Shown piece by piece: positions 11,750 to 22,989 of a stretch of 64,000 bases of DNA (the stretch's first letter is position 1; each line of letters starts with the position of its first letter). The notes under the pieces were generated by a model that was given only the letters and a program-made list of their open reading frames with translations, made no database searches and was not told where the DNA came from. The stretch is from Acanthaster planci (lineage: Eukaryota > Echinodermata > Asteroidea > Valvatida > Acanthasteridae), in NCBI RefSeq assembly GCF_001949145.1, contig NW_019091418.1:530372-594371 (forward strand). The letters are read 5' to 3'. Position numbers and translations under genes: made by a program.

Positions 11750-12554
11750 CTGAAAACAAGGTGAGGACAGATCACGATTCAAGGTTTCCACCTTCTCTTC
11801 AGTTGCGTATTTTATTTCAACAAATTTTTAAATCAGATGTCTTGCAATGAGACCTAAAATGAAAATCTCACAAAAATCTCAACAGCTGCACATGGAAAAA
11901 TTTAATGCAACCATAGCTACTGGTCTGACCTTCAACTGAAGGATGGCAGAAAGATGCAGGCCTTAGTTTTAGAGTTTTAGGCCAGCTGTAAGCATTTCAA
12001 GGATTTTCCACCCATTCTGTCTCTCAATCATCGTCTATAGACCTAATCCACCTTGGGTTTTTTTCATTAGAACTACGTGCACCGGCTGACTTTTCAAGTC
12101 AAAACAAAAAAAGTCTAACAAATAAATGGTGGGCATAACTCACTTCCAAGCAATGCCACGAACATGTACGTAGGCTAGACTTGGTCACCATAGCCTGGAT
12201 TCCATGCCACATATGTAGGCTTGGCACAGTAATAGGCCTAACATTAGGCCTACAGTAAGCCATATTACTAATTAGTGGCACTGGACCAACTTTGAACTAG
12301 TGTTATAGTGGTATAGGGTCTGCTACTCAAGAAGGAATATAGGCCTCCCATGTTGACTGAATTTGAACAATGGTCGAAGGCACTGTGAATTGCTTTTGGA
12401 CTCGTATGACTTTGCCTGTATGACTTGTCAAGATAAGTAGAAATCTTTGGTTCAGATATGTAATCAAGTTGTGTAATTAAGACCAGAATTACCTTCAAAT
12501 ACGGATATAAAGCCAACAAACCCCCAATCCCTCAGAAATTGCTGCATTCTTTCA

Positions 12555-12615
12555 ATGTCGCAAACTTCAAGTTGAACGATGTCGCGATGGCGGCGCGGCG
12601 GCGAGCGCACGTGGA
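12555..12615 (+). other. Short CpG-rich patch with an ATG in good context
   Basis: About 60 bases are far richer in GC and CpG than the AT-rich surroundings. They contain GATGGCGGCGCGGCGGCGAG and a CACGTG E-box. The ATG opens an Ala-Arg-rich frame that becomes AT-rich within twelve codons. It could be a promoter or first exon remnant. No splice donor is convincing. Confidence 0.25.
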
Positions 12616-13195
12616 GAATTTTACCCCTCTACTCGGTGATAATTTACATAACGCTTGTATACATTACATATCGTTTTGTAAATTATACCTAGTTATAGTA
12701 AAAATTCATCCGAATTTACATTACTATTGTAAAAAAAAATTAAACATGGGAAATTTAACGTTACAAAACAAATGTGTTTTTGCGCAAAATTTTACTTAAT
12801 TTGTGTAGGTCCTAATATTTTACCGGATTTTTTACATGATTTTTTTACTACTCATTCAAGCAATGTCGCGTGACATAAATAGTTGTGGTTTTTGAAATGT
12901 TCATTAGTTGGCCGATATTCCAGCAAGCCAGTGTAGGCCCAAGTCGGGCCGCACTTCATGGTAATTGCTCTCCAATCACAGCGTTTGATATTGATAACCA
13001 AGGATGGTTGGCCCCAAAGGTAGTGTATACAGTAGTAGATTCTTGTTAATTTGTTCATGGGAATTAGGTAGTTTTGCACTCTGTCATTTGTAATTGCTGT
13101 TTGAATTTGCATATCGAAGGCTTTGTACCGCGCAGGTACATTCCAAAATGATTTACCGCTCCAACGAAATGCGGATAATTGCTTCTTCATACATT

Positions 13196-13445
13196 TTGCT
13201 GATAGCTTTATACATTTTGCTGACATTAGTTGCTGTTCCGCGTCACCAGCTTTGGGCGGGAGCAATTGCTGATTGTCTTAGTACCAGTATTTTTTCTGAC
13301 ATTAATTGCTGTTCCGATTCACCAGCTTCGGGTGGGAAAAATCTCTGTAATGTTTGCTGGAGGGCTATACTTTGCCTGGATGCAATGTAAATTTTTGCAG
13401 TTCCGCGTCACCAGTTTCGGGCGGGAACAATCTGAACTGTGTCAA
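13196..13445 (+). repeat. Imperfect tandem repeat, roughly 80-90 bp period
   Basis: A unit containing GTTCCGCGTCACCAGCTTTG and GGGCGGGAGCAAT recurs at about 13234, 13312 and 13400, with ACATTTTGCTGACATTA-like spacers. The spacing is uneven (about 80 and 88 bases). It lies just upstream of duplication copy 2 and has no counterpart at the left edge of copy 1. Confidence 0.6.
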
Positions 13446-13554
13446 GTTCAGTAAACGGCTGCTCAGGCCGATTGACAATGTTAGAATGCGAGTGTCCAGC
13501 TGTCCCTGAGTTTACTTTTCTCTGGTCGTGTTCATGCGGGGATAATAAAACGTT

Positions 13555-16500
13555 ACAGAGAGAAATTATTCTTAAAAAAAAAGATCATTTCAGCACTTTA
13601 ATATATCGAGTTATGTGGTTCCTTACCTTCTTCAATTAATGCGTTTTTCACCAGGAATATTGATGTTCTCATTATACTCGCAAAAGTGCAAATTTTCAAA
13701 TGTCATTAATGCGTACATCGTTCGCCCCCCCAAAAAAATCAAATACGAAGGACCAAGGTTATAGAATTCTTTGAATGAGAATCTGAAAGCCTCGAAAAAA
13801 ATAAGAATCTTCAAACGGAACTTTAAAAAGATCATATCATTGAATAATTACTATTGGTAATTATTGACTGTGGAATTGAATAGCTTTATTTACTTATTCT
13901 TTGTTCATTTTTCGTATTCTTATTTTTTATTTCAAACTTAGGTTATTGTTAACTGGCATACAAAGTAAGTGTCTTGTCTGTATAGTGTTTGTCTTTTAAG
14001 TGCAGGAATTAATTAATAATAACCATGAATTGATTTTAGGGCAAAAATCATAAGCTTTGCTTTTTAGTGGGTACCTCCACGGCTTTCCCCGGTATCAAAT
14101 ATATTGTTTGAAATTGAGATCGTATGTAGGCAAAACTGTGGAAATAAATTAACATGAACGACAGACATTCAGCTATCAACTTCAATGACATTCAAATAAC
14201 GCACGGCTGCAAAAACATTTAATTTCAAAGGGGTTTTTATTTACCTCATTTTCTTCATCGCGGTAACCTCTTATGTGATCAACTAAATTTTCTCTTTTTT
14301 TAAAGGTCGCCATGACCACTTTCAGATTATTAACACAAAATAAGAAGAAGAGGATGGAGTTGCATTTCTCTGAAGTATCTTTGCTTAGAAACTCTTTCAA
14401 AAGAGCACAGCAGAAGTACTGCTGTTTTACAAAACGATGGTGATAACTAACTTGCGCGTATATAGAGGATTAATAGTTATTGCATTGGGTTATGATATCC
14501 TCCCCAATTCCGTTTTTTCCTCTCTTTCTTACATAGTTAAGGCCGAATCGTCATAGATCTCCATGAAGATCCTTAAACCATCCTTGGTCCTCTTCCAGAT
14601 GAAAAAAGCCCTGTGAAGAGTCAGCAACATTTTCTTTTACCAAAACATCATGAAGCCTTGCTTAGGGAACTTGTACCACAGTCAAAAGTTTGAAACTGAT
14701 GGCTTGTATGATTACAACACTCGTCACGGTGTGACGTAAAAACACTGGGCCTCAAGATGACCTGAGGCTGTAATCCTCGAATAATGATTCGTCAGAGGCA
14801 TGGATTCCAACAGACTAACTTAAGGACGCTGGTCTTCCATGATGGCAAATGTGATTTGCACTTTTTGGCCCAAGGCAGTGACCCCTTATATCAACCTAAA
14901 GCAAGTCGCATGCATCACTGATTGGGTCCAAGACTTGAACCCTTGCTAATGAGTGTTATGCACCGATTCTTCATGATGGTTGAACTAATTAAATTTCATT
15001 GCAAGACCGAACAATACCTCCCCACTGCCTGACTTAATAAAGGGAATCGTCGATGTCAAGACTAAATTATGAAACCATCCTTTATGGCACTAGCAAATGG
15101 CTGAAACATTGTTTTAAATGTTCAGGTGGATTATACGCTTTTTAAAAAATCAACTTACGGTCCACCGTAAACGAAGTTTCCTTCAGGGTCGTTGCATGTG
15201 CCGTGGACGTGTTGGAAGACAAAATTAGCCTCCTTACCCAAAGTCGTAACAGCCAGCGTAGTCACGTTTATGCTGCCAATGCCCTCTAGGGAGGTCAGCG
15301 TCAACTGGATCGCTACGGAATGAACAACATTAGCATCCTCACGGAGTTAATTAACACTCAGGTGCTCCAAATATTTCTAGCAGTTGTAACAGTAGTTATA
15401 TATGGATTCACTGACGCTACTTATAAGTAATACATTCATTAAATTGATTAATTAAGATGGCAGTGTGTCATTTTGTGCAACTGTGCGGCACATTGTCCAA
15501 ATTATGGCCAAATCATATTTATAATACAAAGGACTCATAAATCACATTCTCCCGCTAGCTTTCTGAGTAAAATCGGGCAAGCCTGTGTGTCATTTTGCGT
15601 AGTCAGTCGCAGAACTGGTTTTCCACATGGCCAGAATCAGATTCCGGAGGTGGGGCCGGGGGCGGCTGGAGGTAAGTAAACTATCTGCTGGGCGCCAGCC
15701 AGAAGGCCCCAGACACGCTAACAATGATAAGAAGCGCTAACTCAGTGGACTGGTCCACTTTTACAAGAGGGGAGATGGTATTGTTCTTCATGTATTTTAG
15801 ATTTTCGGAAGTGATGGGAAAATTTTTGGCAGGATATTTCCCTTTTAGGTCAGGTGATTTTCAGTTTGTATAAATTAATATACTAGCAAATATTTTCCAC
15901 AGCCCATTTTCTAAGTTGGATTTTTAAAGAAGAAACTGAACGGGAAAAGGATATTACAAATTCTAACATCTTTACACGTTATTACTTTTTAACACGTTAT
16001 AAGGGTTCCGGAAGCCCGCCATCAGGGGTCAACTTTCAGGCTCTATTTATAATTTCCACGTAATTTCCCAAAAACTATTAATGGAATATTTTCTCACAGC
16101 CTGCGGCCTTGTGTTTTTCATATAGAGTTTCAGCGAAGTTGGGTCTTGCAATTGGCCTCTGAACTAGTGAGTGATATTCAGACTCCATTAAATACGGACC
16201 CAAACCGCTGGGGCATGGGGGTATGGAGTCAATATATGAATAAGATATACGACCTCACCTTCGAGTCCTTTCGTGAAATCCCCATCATAGCCTATCAACG
16301 TGATATCCGGATGATACAAGTTGATGATGGCACCACAGTTGCCGTCCCTGACGTGTTTGGCGTAGAGGTGGAACAAGTAGTCAACCTCGGCTCTCACCTC
16401 TGAATGAAAAACAGAATCATACGAAATAACAATAGTAAATGATGAGCCTGATTCTGAGGGGCTCATGTGATTTAATATTGTTAATGTTGATAGCACAGTT

Positions 16501-18565
16501 GTGTTAATTGCACGTTTTTACCTGACTAGTGGCTAGAAATCAGCCGTAAAGCTCTTCTGAGGAAAATATTGATTAGCAGGATCGAAACAAATTGGCTGCA
16601 AACAGGTTCCAATGTGCTTCAATAACTGGACAACTTTGACAGATCATTGATCTTTGCTACCAGTTGAGAGCAAATGGCAAAGTTACTCGAACAATCAAAA
16701 CCCAATGAGGTGGGTGTGGGTAGCCTTTAAGTTCAGGCTATTTTTCTGCTTTTCCAGAAAAAAAAACTTTCAGAAGCACTTCATTTTAGGCGTACGCTAT
16801 TGGAATACCGAACAGGCCCAAAAGCACGAGAATATGAACGACACCTTCGGGAGTCCTGCCTCTCTCCTCAGCCTCAGCTTTTGCTTTGATCATCGCCTCC
16901 ACTCGCTCAGTGGTCCACTCGTCTACGGGGACGAAATTCTCGGCCTTGTTGACTGGAGAATGAATCAGGAAATGAAAGCTGTGAATTGAAAGGGCGAACA
17001 AGGGATTCTGGACCCACGAGGGCCAACTGTGGCATCACGTCCATCCGTTTACTAGTCTGGAGTAGTAGGGCACCTACAGCGTTGTATTGCCTTACCTAAC
17101 CTTGCCCAAAGAGTGGTTTTCGTTTTGTTTTAGTTTCTGAAGAACAAATAAAGGTGTAAAAGGAATATACACCTACCCCTTATCTCTGATATAGCCGAAT
17201 ATCCTAGTCCTCTGTAGCAGAACCAGTGGGAGGGGACATAAAACTATGAGCGACTTTGGAGCCCCTCCCACGGCAAATCCTGCGTGCACCGCTACCCTAA
17301 TTGTACTGTTGGAATAGGATTTACCAAAAAAAAAAATCCAGAATGCACATTTGTCTTGCAGTTATTCTTGTTTGTAATGTGTCAATGTATCACTATTTTA
17401 AGGATTATTTTGCAGCTATTTTTGGTTTTAGATTTACACATACATATTCATACGCAAATTTTTGATTTCATCCAAGGAAAAAAGCTTATTGTTACATTGT
17501 TTTTGTACACACAAGAACCTCTGGGTAACGTAAAGAATCAATGCAACATACCAACATTGTCTTGGGCCGATGCAAAGACCAAGCCGCAAATGAACAAAGC
17601 ACACAAACAAACAATACGAAACATGGTGCATGGGATACACAATGCCTTCAACTGGGGTAGTCGAGATCCGTTGACTCTCACTCGCCAACGACAGCACAGC
17701 AAGTAGATGGCAAGGGGTTTTGCGCATTTGTAAAATGCAACACCAATTTATGTGCACGTACCCTACACGAAGCCAAGGACAAGCAGGTCAAAGTTCCTTA
17801 TGGACCCTTGATTCGAGGATTGACAATGATTAAACAGGTTTCTTTGTTGTTTTTCCTGCTTATTATTTGATGGCCTTTATCCATTATCTCAAAGATACCA
17901 TAAATCTCTGTCAAGAGTTTCAAGCTGAACTCATGGTCAGAAGACAGTAGTGATTCAAATTGAACGATTTATGTTTAAATGATATCCTTAGAAGTCTCAT
18001 AGTCTTGCTTGAAACTACCACCTGTAGTATACTTTCATTTCAATGAATACTGTCCCCACATACATTTAGGATACGCGCAAAAACAACAAACATTCATGTT
18101 AATTTGCCTTTTGAGCGTCAGCATTAGGTGATTTCAACGGAGAATATCGGTACTCTACCGCTCTCCAAAGTCATGTCAGAATTCAGTTGCAAAAATCACG
18201 AAATGAAGTCAGAAGGTTGTTGGAATGTTACCAGTTAAAAATGTGAATTCAAATTGGATAGGAGTTGGCGAATTGAGTTAAGGCCTCCTTAATTTATTGG
18301 TTTGTTTCTGGTGTAATAAGTAGGAACACAGTGCCTTGACCAATCGACTCCACGGCAGCAGGTAGCTTATACAAGGTTTTATTTTTTCAATTATTGATCT
18401 AAGAGCCCATACCCACTGTTGTCAGTGCAACGATCGCAGGTCTTTTATCAACTTTGCCGAGGACAGTGATGTTGATTTAATATATTGCGATCAACGACCG
18501 AATAATTCAAGGGGGCCGGTTTTAGTGTAAAAAGGTTCAGAGCATCCGTGCTTTGCTAGCACATA
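13555..18565. repeat. Segmental duplication, copy 2 (contains gene C)
   Basis: Collinear partner of 5325-9745, with the same gene content and orientation. Relative to copy 1 it carries about 550 extra bases at 13615-14165 and about 110 extra bases in the 3' flank of gene C (14401-14510). It also carries an insertion or replacement in intron 3 of gene C (about 15435-16165). The upper half (exons 1-3 and intron 2) is much more similar to copy 1 than the lower half (exons 4-5 and intron 4). Confidence 0.9.
14529..17624 (-). CDS. Secreted NTF2-like (SnoaL/DUF4440-type) protein, paralogue C
   Basis: Five minus-strand exons give 185 codons plus stop: 17552-17624, 16845-16952, 16259-16399, 15159-15312 and 14529-14610. 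Exon lengths and phases equal those of gene B (73, 108, 141, 154 and 82 nt). The signal peptide is almost the same (one Ser to Gly change) and exon 2 is identical in protein. Exon 3 differs at two residues, exon 4 at ten of 51 and exon 5 at four of 27. The sequon is kept as NVT, and both cysteines (NCG and GTCND) are kept. The closing strand reads FFIWKRTKDGLRIFMEIYDD. The frame is open and splice sites are intact, so it is probably functional. The upstream TATA-like site of B is altered here and the leader has a small deletion, so expression may differ. Confidence 0.85.
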
Positions 18566-20229
18566 TATCAGAAAAAGAAAATAACATGAAGCTTTATTCT
18601 TTGTTAAGTTGCTGAAATTTGTACAAGGTACAAAGCAAGATCAGTTTGTCGATTTTGCGGGTACTCTGCGTGATCTGTTCACGCAGTATGACACTTTGAA
18701 TTTCAAATTGTGAGTAAGCTGGGGGAGTAACAGTGGTGGCAATAACCAAGTTATCTCCATCCAAACCGCTGCTATCCTTCTGTCCAATTTCATTTGGCCG
18801 CCATATTGAATGTCTGTGTGGCTGCCACCTTACGTATACCTTGACTTGTAATTTATATTCCACCTTACAAGCAGTTCCGAACGCAAAAATGGTGGTAATA
18901 CTCATGTCGATGGCAAATTTGCAAGTATTCCAATTGGTGCAAAATCTCAAATGCCACCACCCTGGGCGTTTAAAAATGTTAGACACTCTTGTTTTACTAT
19001 ACCAAAATATCATTGGAAAGAGGGGATATGTGGCATTAAGGTGCTACTGTTCACTTTGATGTAAAGTTAACACAATTTTCACAAACTTGAACAGAATTCT
19101 GGTCGCGTTTATTTTGATACACACTGTATGTGTGCAGTCCTTGCCCTTAATGAGCTTTTTCTTCTGGAGTTATTTTGGGAATAAATAGCCCGGTTCTTTA
19201 CACGATTTTGTGTTTGTTCGAATCAGTTTTATTATGGCATGTTTACAAAAGCGTATTTCATGACATTTCATGATCACTCCCTGTGATGAATTAGCGCATT
19301 TTGTTCCTAATGAACTCAGCTTTCCTGTAGTAGTGAACAGTTTGTTGGCCAGTCTTAGCCAAATTCGTACCACGCCTTTGAAAACAAGTGTATGGGGGGA
19401 AGAGAATAAAATTACAAACTTTGCATGGATAACGGAAGAGTGTTTCAACATTTCAAAAGGTTATTTACGATGACAAAAGTAGGTCTAATATCAGGTATTT
19501 TTCTATTTTCATTTCCTTGTCAAAGCAATAATTGGATTTAATTGCAAGTAAAAAAAGTACAAGTATTGCTGGGATATAACTGGCCCCACTTGTCCGGCTA
19601 AGATGTAGGCAGTACTCGGGTATTTTTGGAATGTTTTCTATTATTCGACTTTGCGGCGACCATCACTGAACACTTTGAAGTGTCTGAGTTGCAACTCCTT
19701 CGATGTCCTTCCTCTATGGTTGCACGAAGAGGCTGGATGCTTTCGTGGCCAATTTGTCCCAGCGTTGTCTGAAAGTTTTTTTGAACTTGATCGCCCTGCG
19801 GGGTTTTTGGTAGCCAGACAGATGTGATTAGGTATGTTGGGGGTTTCCCTCATGATTGACTAGGAGAGGACACGTATTTGGTGTGATAATTTATAAGTAA
19901 TCGGGCAGATGTCACGTTGTTGACGTTTTCTGCCAGAGTTTTAACTAGTTTGTAATTACAGTCCTGGAGTCAGTGTCGTTCTGGTGATGGCTTGCTTGGA
20001 ATGGCTTTATCCAGTGATAGTAGAGGAGAATCCTCGGATTCGTTCTCCGATAGTGGCACTGGTACTGGCTGGCCGCACTGTAGTTGCGAGCCGACTGGGG
20101 AAGGCAATTTGGATTTTGGACGCTTGTTGCTGAGGCATGTAGTTGTTTTGTTTTTAATGGCGCTTTCAGCATCTCAGGCTATTTGCGCCAATAACTGTAC
20201 GTTTATTCGATTCGTACACTTTATTAATC
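18566..20229. other. Gene-poor spacer with unclassified frames
   Basis: Overlapping frames of 108-139 codons on both strands at about 18594-19059 show no recognisable domain and may mark an old interspersed repeat. The stretch 19640-20190 also has several short frames on both strands but no splice structure that I can support. Confidence 0.35.
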
Positions 20230-20405
20230 AGCATCACATTACGGAGTTAGGAAGAAGTAACCGGGAGGAGTACCCGGAGAAAACCTGCGAGAGGGGGGTA
20301 TGGACTGGAAACCAAGTGCTCTTAAAGCCTTGGCCAAGCCAGGACTCGAACCCGGGCCTCATTGGTGCAAAGCGAGAAAAGAACCTCTACGCTAGCCCTT
20401 TCCCC
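20230..20405 (-). mobile_element. tRNA-derived SINE
   Basis: On the minus strand there is an A-box-like TAGCGTAGAGG (plus coordinates 20384-20394) and a perfect B box GGTTCGAGTCC (20342-20352). They sit about 32 bases apart, as in a tRNA head. Downstream lies a tail containing TTTTCTCCGGGTACTCCTCC, a phrase resembling conserved SINE central or tail segments of many animals. It is too long and lacks the full cloverleaf to be a tRNA gene. The 3' limit is approximate and no target-site duplication was identified. Confidence 0.65.
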
Positions 20406-21944
20406 CGATGCGTTGCAGCCCTGCTCAGGTGGTTATAAAATGTTCTGCTGACGTTGTATGGGTCATTCTGAGTGGGGACATGCAATGTATTGGGGTTTCC
20501 ATAAATTCATGAGCTTGTAAACAATTTAAAAAGATATTTTTTCAAGGAGGCAGTTTTTTCTTTTCGTTTCAGGAGTAAATGGACAAGAAATTCCATAGTT
20601 TTGCGCGATTGAATTCCTACTGAAGAATTCGAGAATAGCGCCCTCAGGGCTCAACTAGCTGTCTGGTTATATTAAATTAATATAGTTTCAAAGTGTATCA
20701 AACAATTGTGGGCGCCGTACACCATCATGTGTATTCCCATCTGAACCACAGTCTGCTCGACAATAGTCTCCGTTGGACCCTTGTATCACTTTCCAGAGTG
20801 TATTTAAACTTGACCTCTCTAACTATTATTTACAGTATCATTTGAGATACCAAGCCCCTGTCAGATTTCGAGCTGTGCATGATGCTAAAAATCAACAGCT
20901 CACGTTACGGAAATAGACCGGGTGCCTACAAAAACCTTGCAAGTTCGGCTTAAAGCTCATTGTATTACGCAAAAAGATAATATACTGCGTGATACGTTAT
21001 TCCAGTAACATCAGATTCTATGTACTTCTTATGTTGATTTTGCTTGTGCTCGGGTGGGCTATTGTCTGGATCTGGATCGATTGAAGGAATCCGTTACCAG
21101 TGGCGTTAATTTGTGCCAGAAATGGGGATGGGTGATATGGGGAAATATACGGGGGTGACTAGGCCCAGCCATGGAATTTGAAAAACGAGTTGGGGAAGAT
21201 ACCATATGCATGAGGCGAATTTCTCTTTAAAAATCTGGCCCTCTCTGCAACTAGGATTCCAAGGTTAATTTAGGGAAGGTGTCCTTATCTACCATCCATT
21301 ACCCCACCCATCAACACACTGCAGGTGGCCAGTCCGACTTTCTGCCGGATCTACTCTTCCAAAACGACAACGCGCCACCAATGTGTGCACTGTCCTATAT
21401 CATCCGTACACACAATCGAACATTTATTGTGCATTTTGTGTGTGCACTGTGCTTGGGCTTACATTTACTGCACAGCAATGCACAGTGCATTGAGTACGTG
21501 TACGTGGCACTAGTCTGAAGTCAATATATTTTTATTTGTCTTGCTGGGGAAACCCGACTGGAAAAATTCGAAATTGTGGCATAAATTAAAGGAAGCTTTA
21601 AGTTTTGAAGTGTAGTCTCCTCTCATAGAAAAGTACATATTGACTAAATGAAATGAATAGAAAAACAAAACACACAAAATAGCTAGAAGGCAACCTAATG
21701 GAGGCCGTTTTTATAAGGTGGTGCACAGATTTTAAAGAACAAATTTTGAGGACAGAGCATAGTAGTTTTATATCAGTAAATTATTTTTTCAGTGGATCCC
21801 AGATTTTTACAAATAAAAAGCATTATTTTCCATTTTTGAAGCTGAAAGGTCGACCGGTCTGAGTATCAACAAGGAATGTTTTTCTTCCTCCATGAATAGA
21901 CAAAACTTCAATATGGTTGCCTGAAATAGACATCATTTTGTTGA
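20406..21944. other. Intergenic stretch, nothing recognised
   Basis: AT-rich DNA. Two overlapping plus-strand frames near 21279-21518 are short and rich in His and Cys, without family signatures. I see no exon with two convincing borders. Confidence 0.4.
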
Positions 21945-22390
21945 AGAAGCGTTCTGACAGCGAAAGTTAATGCGTACCTTCATGTGCCTTCTAAATGATG
22001 GAGCAGAAATCTGACGGCGATGTTTAGTGCACACTTTGATCGGCTCTCCAAATATGGGGCAGAATTCCGAAGTTAAGTGCAAGGTATGATTCGCCCTCCC
22101 GATAAGGGGGCAGAATTCCAACAACGCAGTTTAATGCGTACTATGATCCGCGCCCTCCAAATAAGGGGGGGGGGCAGAATTCCGACAAGGAAGTATAGTG
22201 TGTACTATGATCCGCTCTCCCAATATGGGGACAGAATTCCGACAATGAAGTTTAGATGCTCTTATGATCCGCGCCTTCCCAATAAGGGGGCAGAATTCTG
22301 ACAACGAAGTTTAGTGCGTAAACGATCCGATTTCTTAATACGGAGGCGGAATTCCGACAACGGAGTTACTTTACATGTACTTTGATCCTT
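21945..22390 (+). repeat. Minisatellite, about 60 bp unit, about 7 copies
   Basis: The unit contains ATGATCCGC, CTCCCAATA, a G run, CAGAATTCCGACAA, then GAAGTTTAGTGCGTAC. Copies start near 21950, 22012, 22067, 22126, 22186, 22248 and 22311. Outer copies are the most diverged. One copy has its G run expanded to ten (about 22165-22174), where others have four or five. Most units carry an EcoRI-type GAATTC. Confidence 0.9.
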
Positions 22391-22989
22391 CATTCACGTA
22401 GCCAATGTATTTTACGTCAGCGCCATCTACGTCCGCGAGAAAATATAGTCCTACTTTAACTTCGTGACCAATGACCTATAAAATTCATTGGGGATTTGTG
22501 AACGATTTAAGTCTGAATGTGAACACAAGGCGATTGAGCATCAATTTTTTGTATACTTTAGTTTATTTTATGATATATCACGTGAAACACCATCTATGGC
22601 AGAGTGTTATTCATGCACTTGTAAGGCGGCTTTCACGCATGCGTACTGAGTAATTTGTGGCCCACACACAAAGGACTCCACAACTCAAAGATATAACGTA
22701 AATCGGGTGTTTGAGCACCGATTTGAGTGATCAAAAGTGGAAAATGTGATTTCATATCTATCAAAATGGAACACTACACTGGTTTTTAGCATAGTATGAA
22801 ACTGGACGGTGTTGAGAAAAATACAGGCAAAGCCCTCTTGCCACCTAGTCAAGCCAAGGTCAAGCCCCGTCTGCGGTTTTGTGTCAAGCTTGTAACAAAA
22901 TCTCCCGAGGGCGATAACAGTAGCTGTTATGAGATCCTGAAATCCTGGTACGACCTGCCAGGAAATCCGAGTTAAATTAGAATTCACGG

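Larger units (their letters stand above)
9746..13195. other. Spacer between duplication copies
   Basis: This 3.4-kb spacer has no confident gene. It holds a T9-G10 tract (11092-11110), a SAM-like exon fragment (11577-11749) and a short CpG-rich patch with an ATG (12555-12615). A 111-codon plus-strand frame at 10354-10689 shows no family signature and is probably chance. Confidence 0.5.

Noticed and set aside
18594-19059. 139-codon minus-strand and 108-codon plus-strand overlapping frames
   Set aside because: Mirror frames in the same DNA with no recognisable motif; more likely a repeat or chance.
20340-20405. Possible genuine tRNA gene
   Set aside because: A and B boxes are present, but the acceptor and anticodon stems do not pair into a cloverleaf and a SINE tail follows.
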